From assembly GCF_004310285.1 (NCBI RefSeq), contig NZ_SISF01000023.1, positions 186,001 to 250,000 on the forward strand: a DNA stretch of 64,000 nt, read 5' to 3'. The translations under genes and the position numbers were made by a program. The notes under the pieces were generated by a model. That model was not told the DNA's origin and did not search any database. It was given only the letters and a program-made list of their open reading frames with translations. Below are positions 1 through 8,294 of this stretch, piece by piece (the stretch's first letter is position 1; the number at the start of each line of letters is the position of its first letter). The stretch comes from Agrobacterium cavarae (lineage in GTDB: Bacteria > Pseudomonadota > Alphaproteobacteria > Rhizobiales > Rhizobiaceae).

Positions 1-333
1 TGAATATTCAAGCGCTCCACCGCCAAGCGATGCTGCAAAGGACATGTCGGAGGCAGCCGTCTGCACGCCGAGATGCGCAAACAGAGCCACAAGATTGGGG
101 TAGTTCTTCTCGTTGTAGACGATAAATCCCGTATCGACGGCAATGGGAGCCTTGCCCGCAGGTTCGACATCGACCGTATTGGCATGGCCGCCAGGTCGAT
201 GGTTGCTCTCGTAGAGCGTGACGTCGCAGGACTTGTCCAGGAGCCACGCAGCCGAGAGGCCAGAGATACCGGAACCGATAACGGCAACCTTGCGCTGTGC
301 CTGTCCGTCTCTTGACCGCGACGATATATTCAT
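1..333 (-). CDS. FAD/NAD(P)-binding amine oxidase-like protein, 3' part missing
   Basis: The reading frame runs off the left edge, so only about the first 110 residues are visible. It contains a dinucleotide-binding fold: [15 protein letters not shown], then an acidic residue and the second glycine pair in [13 protein letters not shown], followed by [17 protein letters not shown]. This is typical of FAD-dependent amine-oxidase/desaturase-like proteins. In family context, such genes sit beside RpoE-ChrR sigma pairs with DUF1365 and cyclopropane-fatty-acid-synthase-like genes and belong to the singlet-oxygen response; those partners would lie to the left of the window. It is divergent from the ECF sigma gene. 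The start is uncertain: ATG codons at 357, 348 and 333 are all in frame and none has a strong ribosome site. Confidence 0.8.
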   Translation of the reverse strand, partial: MNISSRSRDGQAQRKVAVIGSGISGLSAAWLLDKSCDVTLYESNHRPGGHANTVDVEPAGKAPIAVDTGFIVYNEKNYPNLVALFAHLGVQTAASDMSFAASLGGGALEYS

Positions 334-429
334 GACTTCCAGGTCCATCTTCTTCATGTCGAACGTTACGCATGGCGATGCCCAATGGATTTCCGAAACG
401 TTAAATTTTGTCTTCAGCCCTACCTCGAG

Positions 430-458
430 TGATCCACTGAAATAGACGTGCCGTAGTC
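430..458 (+). promoter_or_regulatory. Putative ECF (RpoE-type) promoter
   Basis: TGATCC at 430-435 is followed 18 bp later by TAGTC at 454-458. TGATCC with about 18 bp to the -10 is the known pattern for RpoE/ChrR-group (ECF11) promoters in Rhodobacter. It lies directly before the sigma gene, so autoregulation is the natural inference. The -10 element is only a partial match to TAAGA. Confidence 0.6.
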
Positions 459-572
459 GCCATCATGACGATAAATGTTTCCATAGCGTCGGCGCCGTGC
501 CACTATATGAGCAACAATAGGAAGAGGCCTGTTGCTCAGAAAACGCGTGGGAGCGAGGTAAAGCCTATTCGC

Positions 573-1142
573 ATGGGTGAAACGGTCCAGAACAATATCG
601 AGGACGAGCTTCCCGGACTGCTGAGAGCGATTGCATCGGAACGCAGTGTGGAGGCCTTCGAAGCCGTATTCCGGTATTTCGGGCCACGCGTGCGGATCTA
701 TATGTTACGGCAGGTGCGTGACGCGCAGGCCGCCGAGGAACTAATGCAGGAAACAATGATGACGGTCTGGAACAAGGCCGCCCTCTTCGATCCGGCAAGA
801 GGCAACGTCTCCGCCTGGATATTCAGAATTGCCCGAAATCTCAGAATCGATGCGCACCGCCGCGATCGCCGTCCCGAATTCGATTTGAACGATCCGGCCT
901 TCGTCGCCGATGATGCGCCGGCCGCCGATACCCAGATGGAAGAGTTGCAGGATGCAGAGCGTCTGCATCGGGCGCTGGCCGACCTGCCGCAGGAACAGCG
1001 TGATCTTCTGAAGCGTTCCTTCTTCGAGGAAATGTCCCATAGCGTCATCGCCCAACAGCTTGGCCTGCCGATCGGAACCGTCAAGTCGCGCATCCGGCTC
1101 GCCTTTGCCAAACTGAGAACAGAACTGGAGTCGCGCACATGA
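573..1142 (+). CDS. ECF sigma factor (RpoE/ECF11 type)
   Basis: Region 2 of an ECF sigma factor is visible at about residues 30-100 (VRIYMLRQVRDAQAAEELMQ, then VWNKAALFDPARGNVSAWIF) and region 4 at the C-terminus (LPQEQRDLLKRSFFEEMSH, then GLPIGTVKSRIRLAFAKLR). It directs RNA polymerase to stress promoters and is expected to be held inactive by the ChrR-like protein encoded next, whose start codon overlaps this stop by 4 nt (ATGA). ATG codons at 465 and 507 are also in frame. I chose 573 (189 residues) because the putative promoter would start transcription near 465 and the extra N-terminal residues do not look like sigma factor. The pairing with ChrR points to the singlet-oxygen response. 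Confidence 0.85.
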   Translation: MGETVQNNIEDELPGLLRAIASERSVEAFEAVFRYFGPRVRIYMLRQVRDAQAAEELMQETMMTVWNKAALFDPARGNVSAWIFRIARNLRIDAHRRDRRPEFDLNDPAFVADDAPAADTQMEELQDAERLHRALADLPQEQRDLLKRSFFEEMSHSVIAQQLGLPIGTVKSRIRLAFAKLRTELESRT

Positions 1143-1801
1143 GTGTTCGGCACCACATCAGCGACGAATTGCTTCTGGATTATGCGTCGGGCAGTCTGGC
1201 GGAAAGCTGGAGCCTTGCGGTCGCCACTCATCTTGCGCTGTGTCCCGAATGCCGCAAGCGGTTGCACGCCATGGAAATGACGGCGGGTGCCCTTCTGCGT
1301 GACGTTGAACCTGCCCAGGGAATTTCCGAGGGTCAATGGAGCGCCATGAAGGCCCGCCTGCGCGCCGAGGCGCCTGCAACGCGACCTTCTGCAACAGCCT
1401 CAGCCGCGACCAAGGCGTCGGTCTTGCCAGAACCTCTGCGCTCCTATGCCGGCGGAGATATCGACAGGCTGAAGTGGAAGCCGCTTGGCCCAGGTGCGTA
1501 TCATTTCCCCATCCCCACGCGTGATGGTGAAGCCCAGGTCCGCTTGCTGAGGATCCCGGCTGGAAAGCCTGTTCCCGAACACACCCATGGCGGGCGCGAG
1601 TTGACGGTGGTTCTCGCCGGATGCTTTCGCGATGGCGACGACGTTTTCCATCGCGGCGATTTCGAAGAGGCGGATGAGGATCTTACCCACCAGCCGATAG
1701 CCGGCGAGGGGGAGGATTGTATTTGCCTTGCCGTCACCGATGCGCCGCTGAAGTTCAAAAGCTGGATCGTCAGGCTGGTTCAGCCGGTTTTGGGAATTTG
1801 A
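1139..1801 (+). CDS. ChrR-type zinc anti-sigma factor with cupin domain
   Basis: The N-terminal zinc anti-sigma domain has His6, His31, Cys35 and Cys38 (HLALCPEC), the same zinc-ligand pattern described for Rhodobacter ChrR. The C-terminal half is a cupin with HTHGGRE at residues 148-154 and a later FHRGDFEE stretch. In the family, the N-terminal domain sequesters the ECF sigma factor and the cupin domain is needed to release it under singlet oxygen. The gene overlaps the sigma gene by 4 nt, so the two are almost certainly co-translated. The length of 220 residues is normal for ChrR. It acts in the cytoplasm. Confidence 0.9.
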   Translation: MSVRHHISDELLLDYASGSLAESWSLAVATHLALCPECRKRLHAMEMTAGALLRDVEPAQGISEGQWSAMKARLRAEAPATRPSATASAATKASVLPEPLRSYAGGDIDRLKWKPLGPGAYHFPIPTRDGEAQVRLLRIPAGKPVPEHTHGGRELTVVLAGCFRDGDDVFHRGDFEEADEDLTHQPIAGEGEDCICLAVTDAPLKFKSWIVRLVQPVLGI

Positions 1802-1829
1802 CGCCAGCTCATAAAAGGAAGTTTGCCGT

Positions 1830-2228
1830 ATGCAACTGATCATCGCCTATGTCGCAACGGCTATCGTCTTCTTCGGGCTGGATTTCGTCTGGCTCTCAAA
1901 GCTCGCCGTCGGCTTTTATAAGCGGGAAATCGGGCAACTGATGCTGCCCAAACCCAATTTCGTAGCAGCAGGCGTCTTCTATCTCTTCTACATCGCAGGC
2001 ATCGTCTACTTCGCCGTCGCGCCGTCCTTCACAGGCGGCTCTATCGGTGAAGCGCTACTCTCCGGTGCCATCTTCGGCTTCCTGGCCTATGGCACCTACG
2101 ACATGACGAACCTGTCCACCCTCAAGGGCTGGACATGGCGTCTGTGTGTGGTGGATATCATTTGGGGAACACTGCTCACCGGCCTCGCCGCCGCAGCGGG
2201 AGCTTGGGCAACGCAGGCTTTCGCGTGA
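1830..2228 (+). CDS. DUF2177 family membrane protein
   Basis: This is a 132-residue, strongly hydrophobic protein with about four membrane segments (residues 3-22, 45-65, 75-95 and 105-130). Features such as FGLDFVWL near the N-terminus and AYGTYDMTNLSTLKGW in the middle match the DUF2177 family. An AGGAAG ribosome site lies 9 nt before the ATG. It follows the ECF sigma/anti-sigma pair by 28 nt, and DUF2177 genes often accompany RpoE-ChrR loci, so membership of that stress regulon is likely. The molecular function is unknown. Confidence 0.8.
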   Translation: MQLIIAYVATAIVFFGLDFVWLSKLAVGFYKREIGQLMLPKPNFVAAGVFYLFYIAGIVYFAVAPSFTGGSIGEALLSGAIFGFLAYGTYDMTNLSTLKGWTWRLCVVDIIWGTLLTGLAAAAGAWATQAFA

Positions 2229-2278
2229 GTTCGTCTATATGAACAGCGCCCGCGCCGCCTACCGCAAGTGGATATTGA

Positions 2279-2437
2279 TCACTTACGCAGGATGACCCAG
2301 ATCGCATGGATGATGCCGGGTAGATAGCCGCACAGTGTGAGCAGGATGTTCAGCCAGAACTGAAGGCCGAGACCCACCTGCAGGAAAACGCCGACGGGCG
2401 GCAGGATGATGGCGAGCAAAATGCGAATGACGTCCAC
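2279..2437 (-). CDS. Pmp3/YqaE-type small membrane proteolipid
   Basis: A 52-residue protein is encoded from a GTG start: VIRILLAIILPPVGVFLQ, then a second membrane helix ending CGYLPGIIHAIWVI. The PPVGVF and LLTLCGYLPGIIHA features and the two-helix layout are diagnostic of the Pmp3 (UPF0057) family, which affects membrane potential and salt tolerance in yeast and plants. An in-frame TAG lies two codons upstream, so the start is fixed to GTG 2437 (or the preceding ATC codon). It is convergent with the DUF2177 gene. Confidence 0.85.
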   Translation of the reverse strand: MDVIRILLAIILPPVGVFLQVGLGLQFWLNILLTLCGYLPGIIHAIWVILRK

Positions 2438-2712
2438 GATCTAAAATCCCATGTCCATTGTTATCTGGCCAGTAACGTGATTTGACACCAATTGGTTCAA
2501 CGCCAGTTTCCACCGAGCGCATACAGTCCGTCCATTCGTTACGGACGCGCTTGCCGCCACAAGGCACTTCTGCAGGGTCGCGCCCTAAAATAGTTTTGCA
2601 ATAAAACGGCTATGGTATTGTCTCTTTACGGTTTGGTAACCAAATATGTCGGACGGTAAGAAAGGGTGTTCATCGCCTCACCATATCCACATTAGCGCCT
2701 ATGGTAGGATCC

Positions 2713-2895
2713 ATGAAAAAGCCGATAGACAAAGCCGGACTGATCTTCGTCGCTCTCCTTTGCGTCCTGATCGGTCTTGTCCTCAGCATCGCCCTTTTTC
2801 GCGGCAACGTCCACATTGCCCCGCAGGGTATCGCTCCACAGGGCCAGGATGGGTCTCTAATTCCCCGCACAGCACCACATCAACAGACCAATTGA
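2713..2895 (+). CDS. Small single-span membrane protein, unrecognised
   Basis: This is a 60-residue ORF starting MKKPIDKAG, with one hydrophobic segment at about residues 10-29 (IFVALLCVLIGLVLSIALF) and then a polar tail with a short PQGIAPQGQ repeat. An AGGA ribosome site lies about 5 nt before ATG 2713, which favours this start over the ATG at 2701. I do not recognise a family. The hydrophobic helix and the ribosome site support a real gene, but the evidence is modest. Confidence 0.5.
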   Translation: MKKPIDKAGLIFVALLCVLIGLVLSIALFRGNVHIAPQGIAPQGQDGSLIPRTAPHQQTN

Positions 2896-2988
2896 ACTCG
2901 GTCAGAAGCCAATCTGACCGCTTGGCTCGCGTTAAAGCATGACTGGACGCAAAGCCTCCTTGTGGCCATGGGTCTGCATCGACGAAGA

Positions 2989-3297
2989 TCAAATTCCGCT
3001 GAGCGCAACGTCGCGAGAGGCGTGATCAATGCGCTCCTGCAGCGCCACGGTGACGGCCTGTAGAAATTCCTGACGCCGCGGCTCGTCGTCTGCTGCCGGT
3101 GAGGACTTCAATCGCACGAGAATTTTGTTCATGAACCCCACATGGTTGAAGCTATCGGCTGCGATATTGACCTCAACCTCCTCCATGTAATGGGCGAGGT
3201 GAGGATCCAACTCGAGGTTCTCATCCATCTGGTACCGATTGGCCATCTGCTCTCCAAGCGTCGCCATCTGCGCGTACGGGCCAAATTCGTCGATCAT
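2989..3297 (-). CDS. Hypothetical soluble protein, 102 residues
   Basis: The ORF begins MIDEFGPYAQMATLGEQMA and is preceded by a good AGGAG site 6 nt upstream, so translation is likely. The protein is acidic and helical-looking, without membrane segments or motifs I recognise. The C-terminal half (EFLQAVTVALQERIDHA) is amphipathic. It lies alone between an orphan membrane protein and two broken genes, in a stretch that looks accessory. Confidence 0.55.
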   Translation of the reverse strand: MIDEFGPYAQMATLGEQMANRYQMDENLELDPHLAHYMEEVEVNIAADSFNHVGFMNKILVRLKSSPAADDEPRRQEFLQAVTVALQERIDHASRDVALSGI

Positions 3298-3568
3298 TCA
3301 ATCTCCTCTTGTGTTGAGAGACTAAGATAGGCGAGGCGATGAAGAAGCACGAGAGGCAGAAAATCCACATCGCGAAAACGTGAGATTGTGTTGAAAGGGA
3401 TGCGGTGGAGAGGTTCGAGCGCTCTTTCGTGCCTCGGTTATTGCAACAGCCTCAATCGACGGGAATATGCCGGCGTCAATTTAACGACCGACGCCTAAAA
3501 CGTTCCAATATGCGTTTGCACTCACCATTGAAGCCCTTGTGAGCGTCGGCTGTCGCTGATGCTTGCCC

Positions 3569-4152
3569 TTAGAGTTCAAAGGGATCGTCGGATGTCTTCA
3601 CAGACGGCGAAGCGGTGAATGGGTCTTCGTCTTTCGGCGCGGGCTGTTGGGCATTCGCCAGCTTGTCAGTTGCCTGCTGACACGCAAGCATCTCATCAAT
3701 CGCCTTTGAGGAACCCCTAAGTCGCAGAGATACAATTTGCTTGTCTGCGTAGAACGCTCTGAGCCCCAACTTCTTGCTGAACTCGCTGACAAAATCTGCG
3801 TCGCGCGTGTTGACTTTGAGATGAATGAACGAGTCCACCTTAATTGCCGACGCCTTCGCATTCCAAGGCGTTTCGCTATCAAATTGAATCCGGACAGGAT
3901 ATTCTTTACCGTCCTCTAGAGATTTCCACCTGGTGTTACCCAACGAAAAATACAGCAGACGGTCGTTGTCTGAAAATTCAAACCCAAGCCAGAGTACCGT
4001 TCCGTCCTCATAAGACGTTGTAACGTAGCAGGCGTTGCCCATAGAAGGGTCGGCACCATCCAGCCCGCGACCTCCTTCCACGGAATCGTCTCCGAATGGG
4101 CGATGAGCGGACTTGAGACGGCGAACAATGCTGTGCACAGTATTGCTTTCAT
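3569..4152 (-). pseudogene. Secreted hypothetical protein, broken by a frameshift
   Basis: The start at 4152 gives a clean signal peptide (MKAILCTALFAVSSPLIAHS) and then IPWKEVAGW. About 30 codons in, that frame turns into unlikely sequence. The neighbouring frame, which is out of frame with the signal peptide, carries a plausible mature protein (GADPSMGNACYVTTSYEDGT to the stop at 3569). A single 1-nt loss near 4058-4062 would join the two into a protein of about 194 residues. A Trp followed by an acidic residue and a Cys a short way on is common in small periplasmic proteins of this kind. Either the gene is inactivated or there is a sequencing error. Confidence 0.7.
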
Positions 4153-4562
4153 GGCTCTACCATAGAGAGGGGATGAAGGTGCCTTATTTGCTCATGAGTT
4201 GAGATCACTGTCGAGTCGAATGGCTCGTAGAGCGAATAACGAGTCTCTGCTTGCGGCTATAGATGGAGCGCGCATCTGGAGCGAGGTCGGTCTCGGCTTT
4301 ACAGGAATGTACGGCACAAGGTCGACTTCGGGTTGGCTTTGAACGCTTCGTGGAAAGTGGTGCAAGCAACGCGCACGCGCGAAGGAACAAGCACACCGAC
4401 GGTGCACAAACATTAAACTGTACGACATCCCCGAACACCTCGACCAAGTGTGTAGGAGCGCGATAGCAGCCAAAAGTAGATTTGTCGCGGTGCCAGGAGT
4501 GCCAAAGCGAAGAGTGCGATTGGAGCAGCGCTGAGCTTTCGGAAGTCCCAAAAAGATTAGCC
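4153..4562. other. Gap with no supportable gene
   Basis: Several short ORFs exist on both strands, but none has a ribosome site, a recognisable domain or a consistent frame. The stretch lies between two decayed genes and is probably degenerate sequence from the same accessory block. Confidence 0.5.
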
Positions 4563-5291
4563 CTATTCGGTGTCGGGCGGGTAAGTCTTCAGTCCCAACG
4601 ATGAAAGCACATACCTCTTGATCTTCCGCCGAGCCTTTCGGAGTGGCGAGATATATGGCGGCATTGCCATTGGGAAAGGGTGTGGCCATTTAGGTTCGAT
4701 AGACGTGTAGGCCGTTCCCATTGCAGAATTGAGCGCGGCAACAACAGGCTGCGATTTCCGGCTGTCAATGTGCATTAAGCCATCGGACATTTCGGGTTGT
4801 AGGCCGCCGCGATCCGAGCGGAAGCTGTCTCGAAAATCGATCAACGGGGCAATACCCGATAATCGATCATTCATGACGTCCCGAATTGCAATTGCATCTT
4901 CAAAGCATTCGTCAGCGCTTCGGTAGTATTCCGTCAGAAGCACCTCCTTCGACGGAGGGATGACACACGAGATTGCCAAGCGTGCAGGGTACTTTTTTGC
5001 GAATTGAACGAATGCCTTTTCGAAACGGTCGCAAAGAGCCAAAGTTTCGGCTCTAGTGCTGGTCTGCCTGCCGCTGGCAATCTTTGGAATGTGAGCCCTG
5101 CAATCAATCTCACCAAATGACAGCACTACAACGTCATCTCTCGAAGGTTTAAAATTTCCCGGCACGATCGAGCTTATGCCATCCCTGGCAACCCGGTGCA
5201 TCGTGACAGGCCCACGCTAATAGATTCGAGCGTCCGCTACGCCAGCATAGCAAAAAAGAGCGTGGCTGTCTCCCAACGTGAGCAGTGGCAT
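4563..5291 (-). pseudogene. SGNH/GDSL-like hydrolase-fold protein with in-frame amber codon
   Basis: Reading from ATG 5291 gives MPLLTLGDSHALFCYAGV, where GDSH is the block I motif of the SGNH fold. At codon 25 there is a TAG (5217-5219) in the sequence ARIY*RGPVTMHRVARDG, after which the same frame stays open for 217 codons to the stop at 4563. A single change from TGG (Trp) to TAG explains the break. Later features include a VVLSFGEIDCR block and DGLMHID near the C-terminus, resembling the remaining SGNH blocks. A shortened product could start at the internal ATG 5201 but would lack the GDSH nucleophile block, so it would not be catalytic. Confidence 0.75.
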
Positions 5292-5504
5292 GGACAATAC
5301 CCGTCAAAAGATCTGGAAAGGCTTCGGCCATTCCATTACTTGTTCGGAGTATATCAGGAAATACTAAAATTATAGCGCTAGAGCGGCGATTCCTAAGCCA
5401 GGTGATCACAACTTTAGAGCAACCTGCTATAGATGCGCAGAAAGTGTATAGAGAATTGTTCTAACAGGCTAACATCTTAACAATACGACGTTTTCATTGG
5501 AAAA

Positions 5505-5580
5505 TGGTGCCGCTTACGTGACTCGAACACGTGACCCCGTCATTACGAATGACGTGCTCTACCGACTGAGCTAAAGCGGC
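5505..5580 (-). tRNA. tRNA-Thr (anticodon CGT)
   Basis: The reverse strand folds as a cloverleaf. The acceptor arm GCCGCTT pairs with AAGCGGC, the D-arm begins AGCTCAGTCGGTAGAGC, the anticodon stem GTCAT/ATGAC holds the loop with CGT, and the T-arm has GTTCGAGTC. The 3' CCA is encoded (TGG at 5505-5507). The gene is 76 nt. It borders the decayed region at 2.7-5.3 kb. Confidence 0.97.
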
Positions 5581-5703
5581 CTGCGCAAGCGCCGAAGATC
5601 TCTCGGCGCGGCGTATGGCGGGCTGATACAGCCATTAGGGCAGGATTTCAAGCGCTGAATGTCAGCTTGTTGAAAATTTCCCGCTGGCGACGAGCTTGTT
5701 CGC

Positions 5704-6663
5704 CTATGACGCGCAGACGCGCTGCTTCGCTGCAGCGTACTCCTGCGCGAGCCGGTCGACGAGTGCGGAGACGGGTTCGATGGCCTTCACCGCACCCACA
5801 CCTTGCCCTGCGCCCCAGATGTCCTTCCAGGCTTTGGCGCCGGTAGAGGCGGCGGCGAAATCCATTTTCGAGGGATCGGCAACGGGCAGATTGTCGGGAT
5901 CGAGACCAGACGCGACGATCGAGGCTTTAAGATAGTTGCCATGCACGCCGGTGAAGTAGTTGGAATAGACGATGTCATTGGCGTGCGCCTCGACGATCGC
6001 CTGCTTGTAGGCTTCCGTTGCGCGCGCTTCGCGGGTGGCGATGAAGGGTGAGCCGATGTATGCCATGTCCGCCCCCATGGCCTGGGCCGCCAGAATGGAG
6101 CCGCCATTGGCGATGGCGCCGGCTAGAAGCAGAGGGCCATCGAACCATTCGCGGATTTCCTGAACCAGCGCGAAGGGGGACAGGGTACCCGCATGGCCAC
6201 CGGCACCAGTGGCAACTGCAATCAGGCCATCCGCACCCTTTCGGATCGCCGAGTTGGCGTGGCGATTGTTGATCACGTCATGCAGCACGATCCCGCCATA
6301 GGAGTGGATCGCGGCGTTGACCTCCGGGACAGCGCCCAAGGACGAGATGACGATCGGGACCTTATATTTCACGCAAAGCCCAAGATCATGTTCCAGCCGT
6401 TTGTTGGACATATGCACGATCTGGTTGACGGCAAAAGGCGCGGCAGGGCGGTCCGGGTTGGCGGCGTTGTGCGCGGCAAGCTCTTCCGTCATCATCGCCA
6501 GCCATTCTTCCAACTGGCTCTCTGGGCGTGCGTTCAAAGCGGGGAATGCCCCCACCACGCCTGCCTTGCATTGTGCCAGCGTCAATTCCGGATGCGAAAT
6601 GATGAAAAGCGGCGAGGCAATCACCGGCAGTCGGAGATTGTCCTTGAGAATGGACGGTAGCAT
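5704..6663 (-). CDS. Nitronate monooxygenase / 2-nitropropane dioxygenase-like FMN enzyme
   Basis: The 319-residue TIM-barrel protein begins MLPSILKDNLRLPVIASPLF. Glycine-rich FMN-phosphate segments are visible: VATGAGGHAGTLSPFALV, with the conserved His, and LLLAGAIANGGSILAAQAMG. These are signatures of the NMO/NPD family, which oxidises alkyl nitronates. The start at 6663 has a strong GGAGGAA site; four extra codons upstream are not needed. A palindromic operator lies 30-50 nt upstream and has the same core as the one before the beta-oxidation operon at 51.1 kb, suggesting that this enzyme belongs to a fatty-acid or acyl-CoA regulon. Confidence 0.85.
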   Translation of the reverse strand: MLPSILKDNLRLPVIASPLFIISHPELTLAQCKAGVVGAFPALNARPESQLEEWLAMMTEELAAHNAANPDRPAAPFAVNQIVHMSNKRLEHDLGLCVKYKVPIVISSLGAVPEVNAAIHSYGGIVLHDVINNRHANSAIRKGADGLIAVATGAGGHAGTLSPFALVQEIREWFDGPLLLAGAIANGGSILAAQAMGADMAYIGSPFIATREARATEAYKQAIVEAHANDIVYSNYFTGVHGNYLKASIVASGLDPDNLPVADPSKMDFAAASTGAKAWKDIWGAGQGVGAVKAIEPVSALVDRLAQEYAAAKQRVCAS

Positions 6664-6692
6664 GGTTCCTCCCACGGAATGATACTTGGCGA

Positions 6693-6714
6693 TTTACGTT
6701 TACGCGCACGTAAG
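6693..6714. promoter_or_regulatory. Palindromic operator before the nitronate monooxygenase gene
   Basis: TTTACGT at 6693-6699 and ACGTAAG at 6708-6714 flank an 8-nt spacer, TTACGCGC. The central 16 bases, ACGTTTACGCGCACGT, are identical to those in the operator at 51120-51143 before the acyl-CoA dehydrogenase gene. Shared control by one regulator is inferred; the regulator gene is not in the window. Confidence 0.6.
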
Positions 6715-6971
6715 ATTTAGCCGAGGTGAGCACCGTTGAAAAGCGAAAAGCGCAGACAGTCAGTAAGGCGGTCAGGACGTGCAGTGAGGATTGGTGTCGG
6801 CGATTGCCGGTAACCTTATGGCCCAACTGCCATAGTGGCGACGTTTTCCCCAAGCCAATCTCCGCTTTGCGGGTGAGGTGGCTTGCGGTTGGGGACGCGA
6901 GTCGTTACCGAATCGTAAACGTGGTGCCGAAGCGTTGATCTTTCGCGTATGGCGAGGAAGAAGGACCGAGA

Positions 6972-8186
6972 GTGAGCGGACTGGAAACGGCAATCAGAAA
7001 TGCCCTGGAAAAATCGGATCGGTCGAATGCCGAAGTGCGCGCGCGCATCTACCAATCGTCGCGCCAGGCCTTGGAAGCCGGTCTGCGTAAGCAGGGCATA
7101 GATGACCAGACTGTCGTGGCGCAGCAGCGTCAGCGTCTGGAAAATCTCATTCACGCCATCGAGACGGAAGAGCGCAACCGCCTGCTGGATGTGGTCGAGG
7201 ATCATGTGCGCCGGGAAACGCAACGTGCCGCGCCGCCTGTTGTCGAGCCTCCTGCCGTCGCGCAGTCTGCTCCCGCTGTCGCGGCACCGTCCGTTGCGCC
7301 CGCGTGGCGGCATGAAGACGAGGATGAGGGTGCCGCGATGCCTGTCGAGGCGCCTGTGCGCGCTGAACCGCGCAGCGAGCCCGCATCTGAGCCGCCGGAG
7401 ATGGGCGATTTTCGCGCCGAGCGCTCCGACGAGGACTTGGGCCGCATGACCTCTGCGGCCGGTCCGTCCTTCGAGGCCTCTTCGCTTGCCTTCAAGCCGG
7501 AGCGTGCGGCCAAGGGCCGTCGCAAGAAGGGCATCATCACACGCCTTTTCATCTGGTTTACGTTTTTAACCTTCATCGGCCTTGGTGGCTGGTGGGTCTA
7601 CAGTTCCGGCTTACTGCTGAGCCCGGCCCAGCGGGACACCAGCGTGCCAAACCCGCCGCCTTCGGTGGAATCGGAAGATTTCGACGGTCAGCAGAGCACC
7701 CAGGAACCGACGCTTGCCGCCGGCCGCGGTTTCTCTGACGCCTGGCAGGAGGTTTTCAACGCGGATCGCGGAAATGCGGGGCTCCAGCCCGGTTCGCTTT
7801 CGAAGGTGGAAAACGTGGCAACCGGCGGCGGAAAGGCCGTTCGCGTCACATCTCAGTCGGCGGATGCCGCAGGCAACATTGCAATCACCGTTCCGGCCGA
7901 GGTGCTGCGTGAGATGGCGGGCAAGTCCTCGACGATTTCCATCACGCTGCAATCTGGCAGCAATGGTCAGAGTCAGGTGTCGGTCTCCTGCGACTTTGGC
8001 ACACTTGGAGATTGCTCGCGCCACCGCTTCACTGCCACGCAGGAGCGGGCGGATATGCTGATCAATGTGAGTTTCGATCGAACCATGGCGCCGAATGCGC
8101 CTGGCCGTATCTTCATCAACAGCGATATCGATGGCACCGCCCGCCCGATCAACCTCTATTCGGTTCGCATCCTGCCAGGTCAGTGA
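6972..8186 (+). CDS. Conserved rhizobial-type inner-membrane protein, function unknown
   Basis: A 404-residue protein is encoded from a GTG start with AAGGA 7 nt upstream. The first 85 residues form a charged helical region (LETAIRNALEKSDRSNAEVR). Residues 85-170 are a low-complexity Pro/Ala/Glu-rich linker. A single membrane helix at about 190-215 (LFIWFTFLTFIGLGGWWVY) follows basic residues (KGRRKKG). The remainder is probably periplasmic and may be a beta-sandwich, with two cysteines in VSCDFGTLGDCS that could form a disulfide. I do not recognise a named domain. The layout suggests a cytoplasmic coiled segment linked to a periplasmic binding module. Confidence 0.75.
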   Translation: MSGLETAIRNALEKSDRSNAEVRARIYQSSRQALEAGLRKQGIDDQTVVAQQRQRLENLIHAIETEERNRLLDVVEDHVRRETQRAAPPVVEPPAVAQSAPAVAAPSVAPAWRHEDEDEGAAMPVEAPVRAEPRSEPASEPPEMGDFRAERSDEDLGRMTSAAGPSFEASSLAFKPERAAKGRRKKGIITRLFIWFTFLTFIGLGGWWVYSSGLLLSPAQRDTSVPNPPPSVESEDFDGQQSTQEPTLAAGRGFSDAWQEVFNADRGNAGLQPGSLSKVENVATGGGKAVRVTSQSADAAGNIAITVPAEVLREMAGKSSTISITLQSGSNGQSQVSVSCDFGTLGDCSRHRFTATQERADMLINVSFDRTMAPNAPGRIFINSDIDGTARPINLYSVRILPGQ

Positions 8187-8199
8187 AACCAGAAATGAA

Positions 8200-8229
8200 A
8201 AGAGGCAGGCCTCTGTGGGTCTGCCTCTT
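8200..8229 (+). terminator. Hairpin after the 404-residue membrane protein gene
   Basis: AAGAGGCAG at 8200-8208 pairs with CTGCCTCTT at 8221-8229 around a 12-nt loop. It has no long U-run, but it lies just 14 nt after the stop codon. Confidence 0.5.
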
Positions 8230-8265
8230 CTCCTTGGGTGTGCTAATCACCTCGGCTTGAAAGCG

Positions 8266-8294
8266 GAGCGACGACGATCGTCGCTCAAGCTATT
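8266..8294 (+). terminator. Perfect hairpin between convergent genes
   Basis: GAGCGACGA at 8266-8274 pairs with TCGTCGCTC at 8278-8286, and TATTTT follows at 8291. It sits between the convergent 404-residue protein gene and the polyphosphate kinase gene and can serve transcripts from the left. Confidence 0.6.

Noticed and set aside
8..385. 125-codon ORF on the minus strand at the left edge
   Set aside because: Wrong frame. The neighbouring frame gives a FAD-binding fold and stays open to the edge.
4205..4466. Overlapping short ORFs on both strands between the two broken genes
   Set aside because: No ribosome sites or recognisable domains, and frames are inconsistent.
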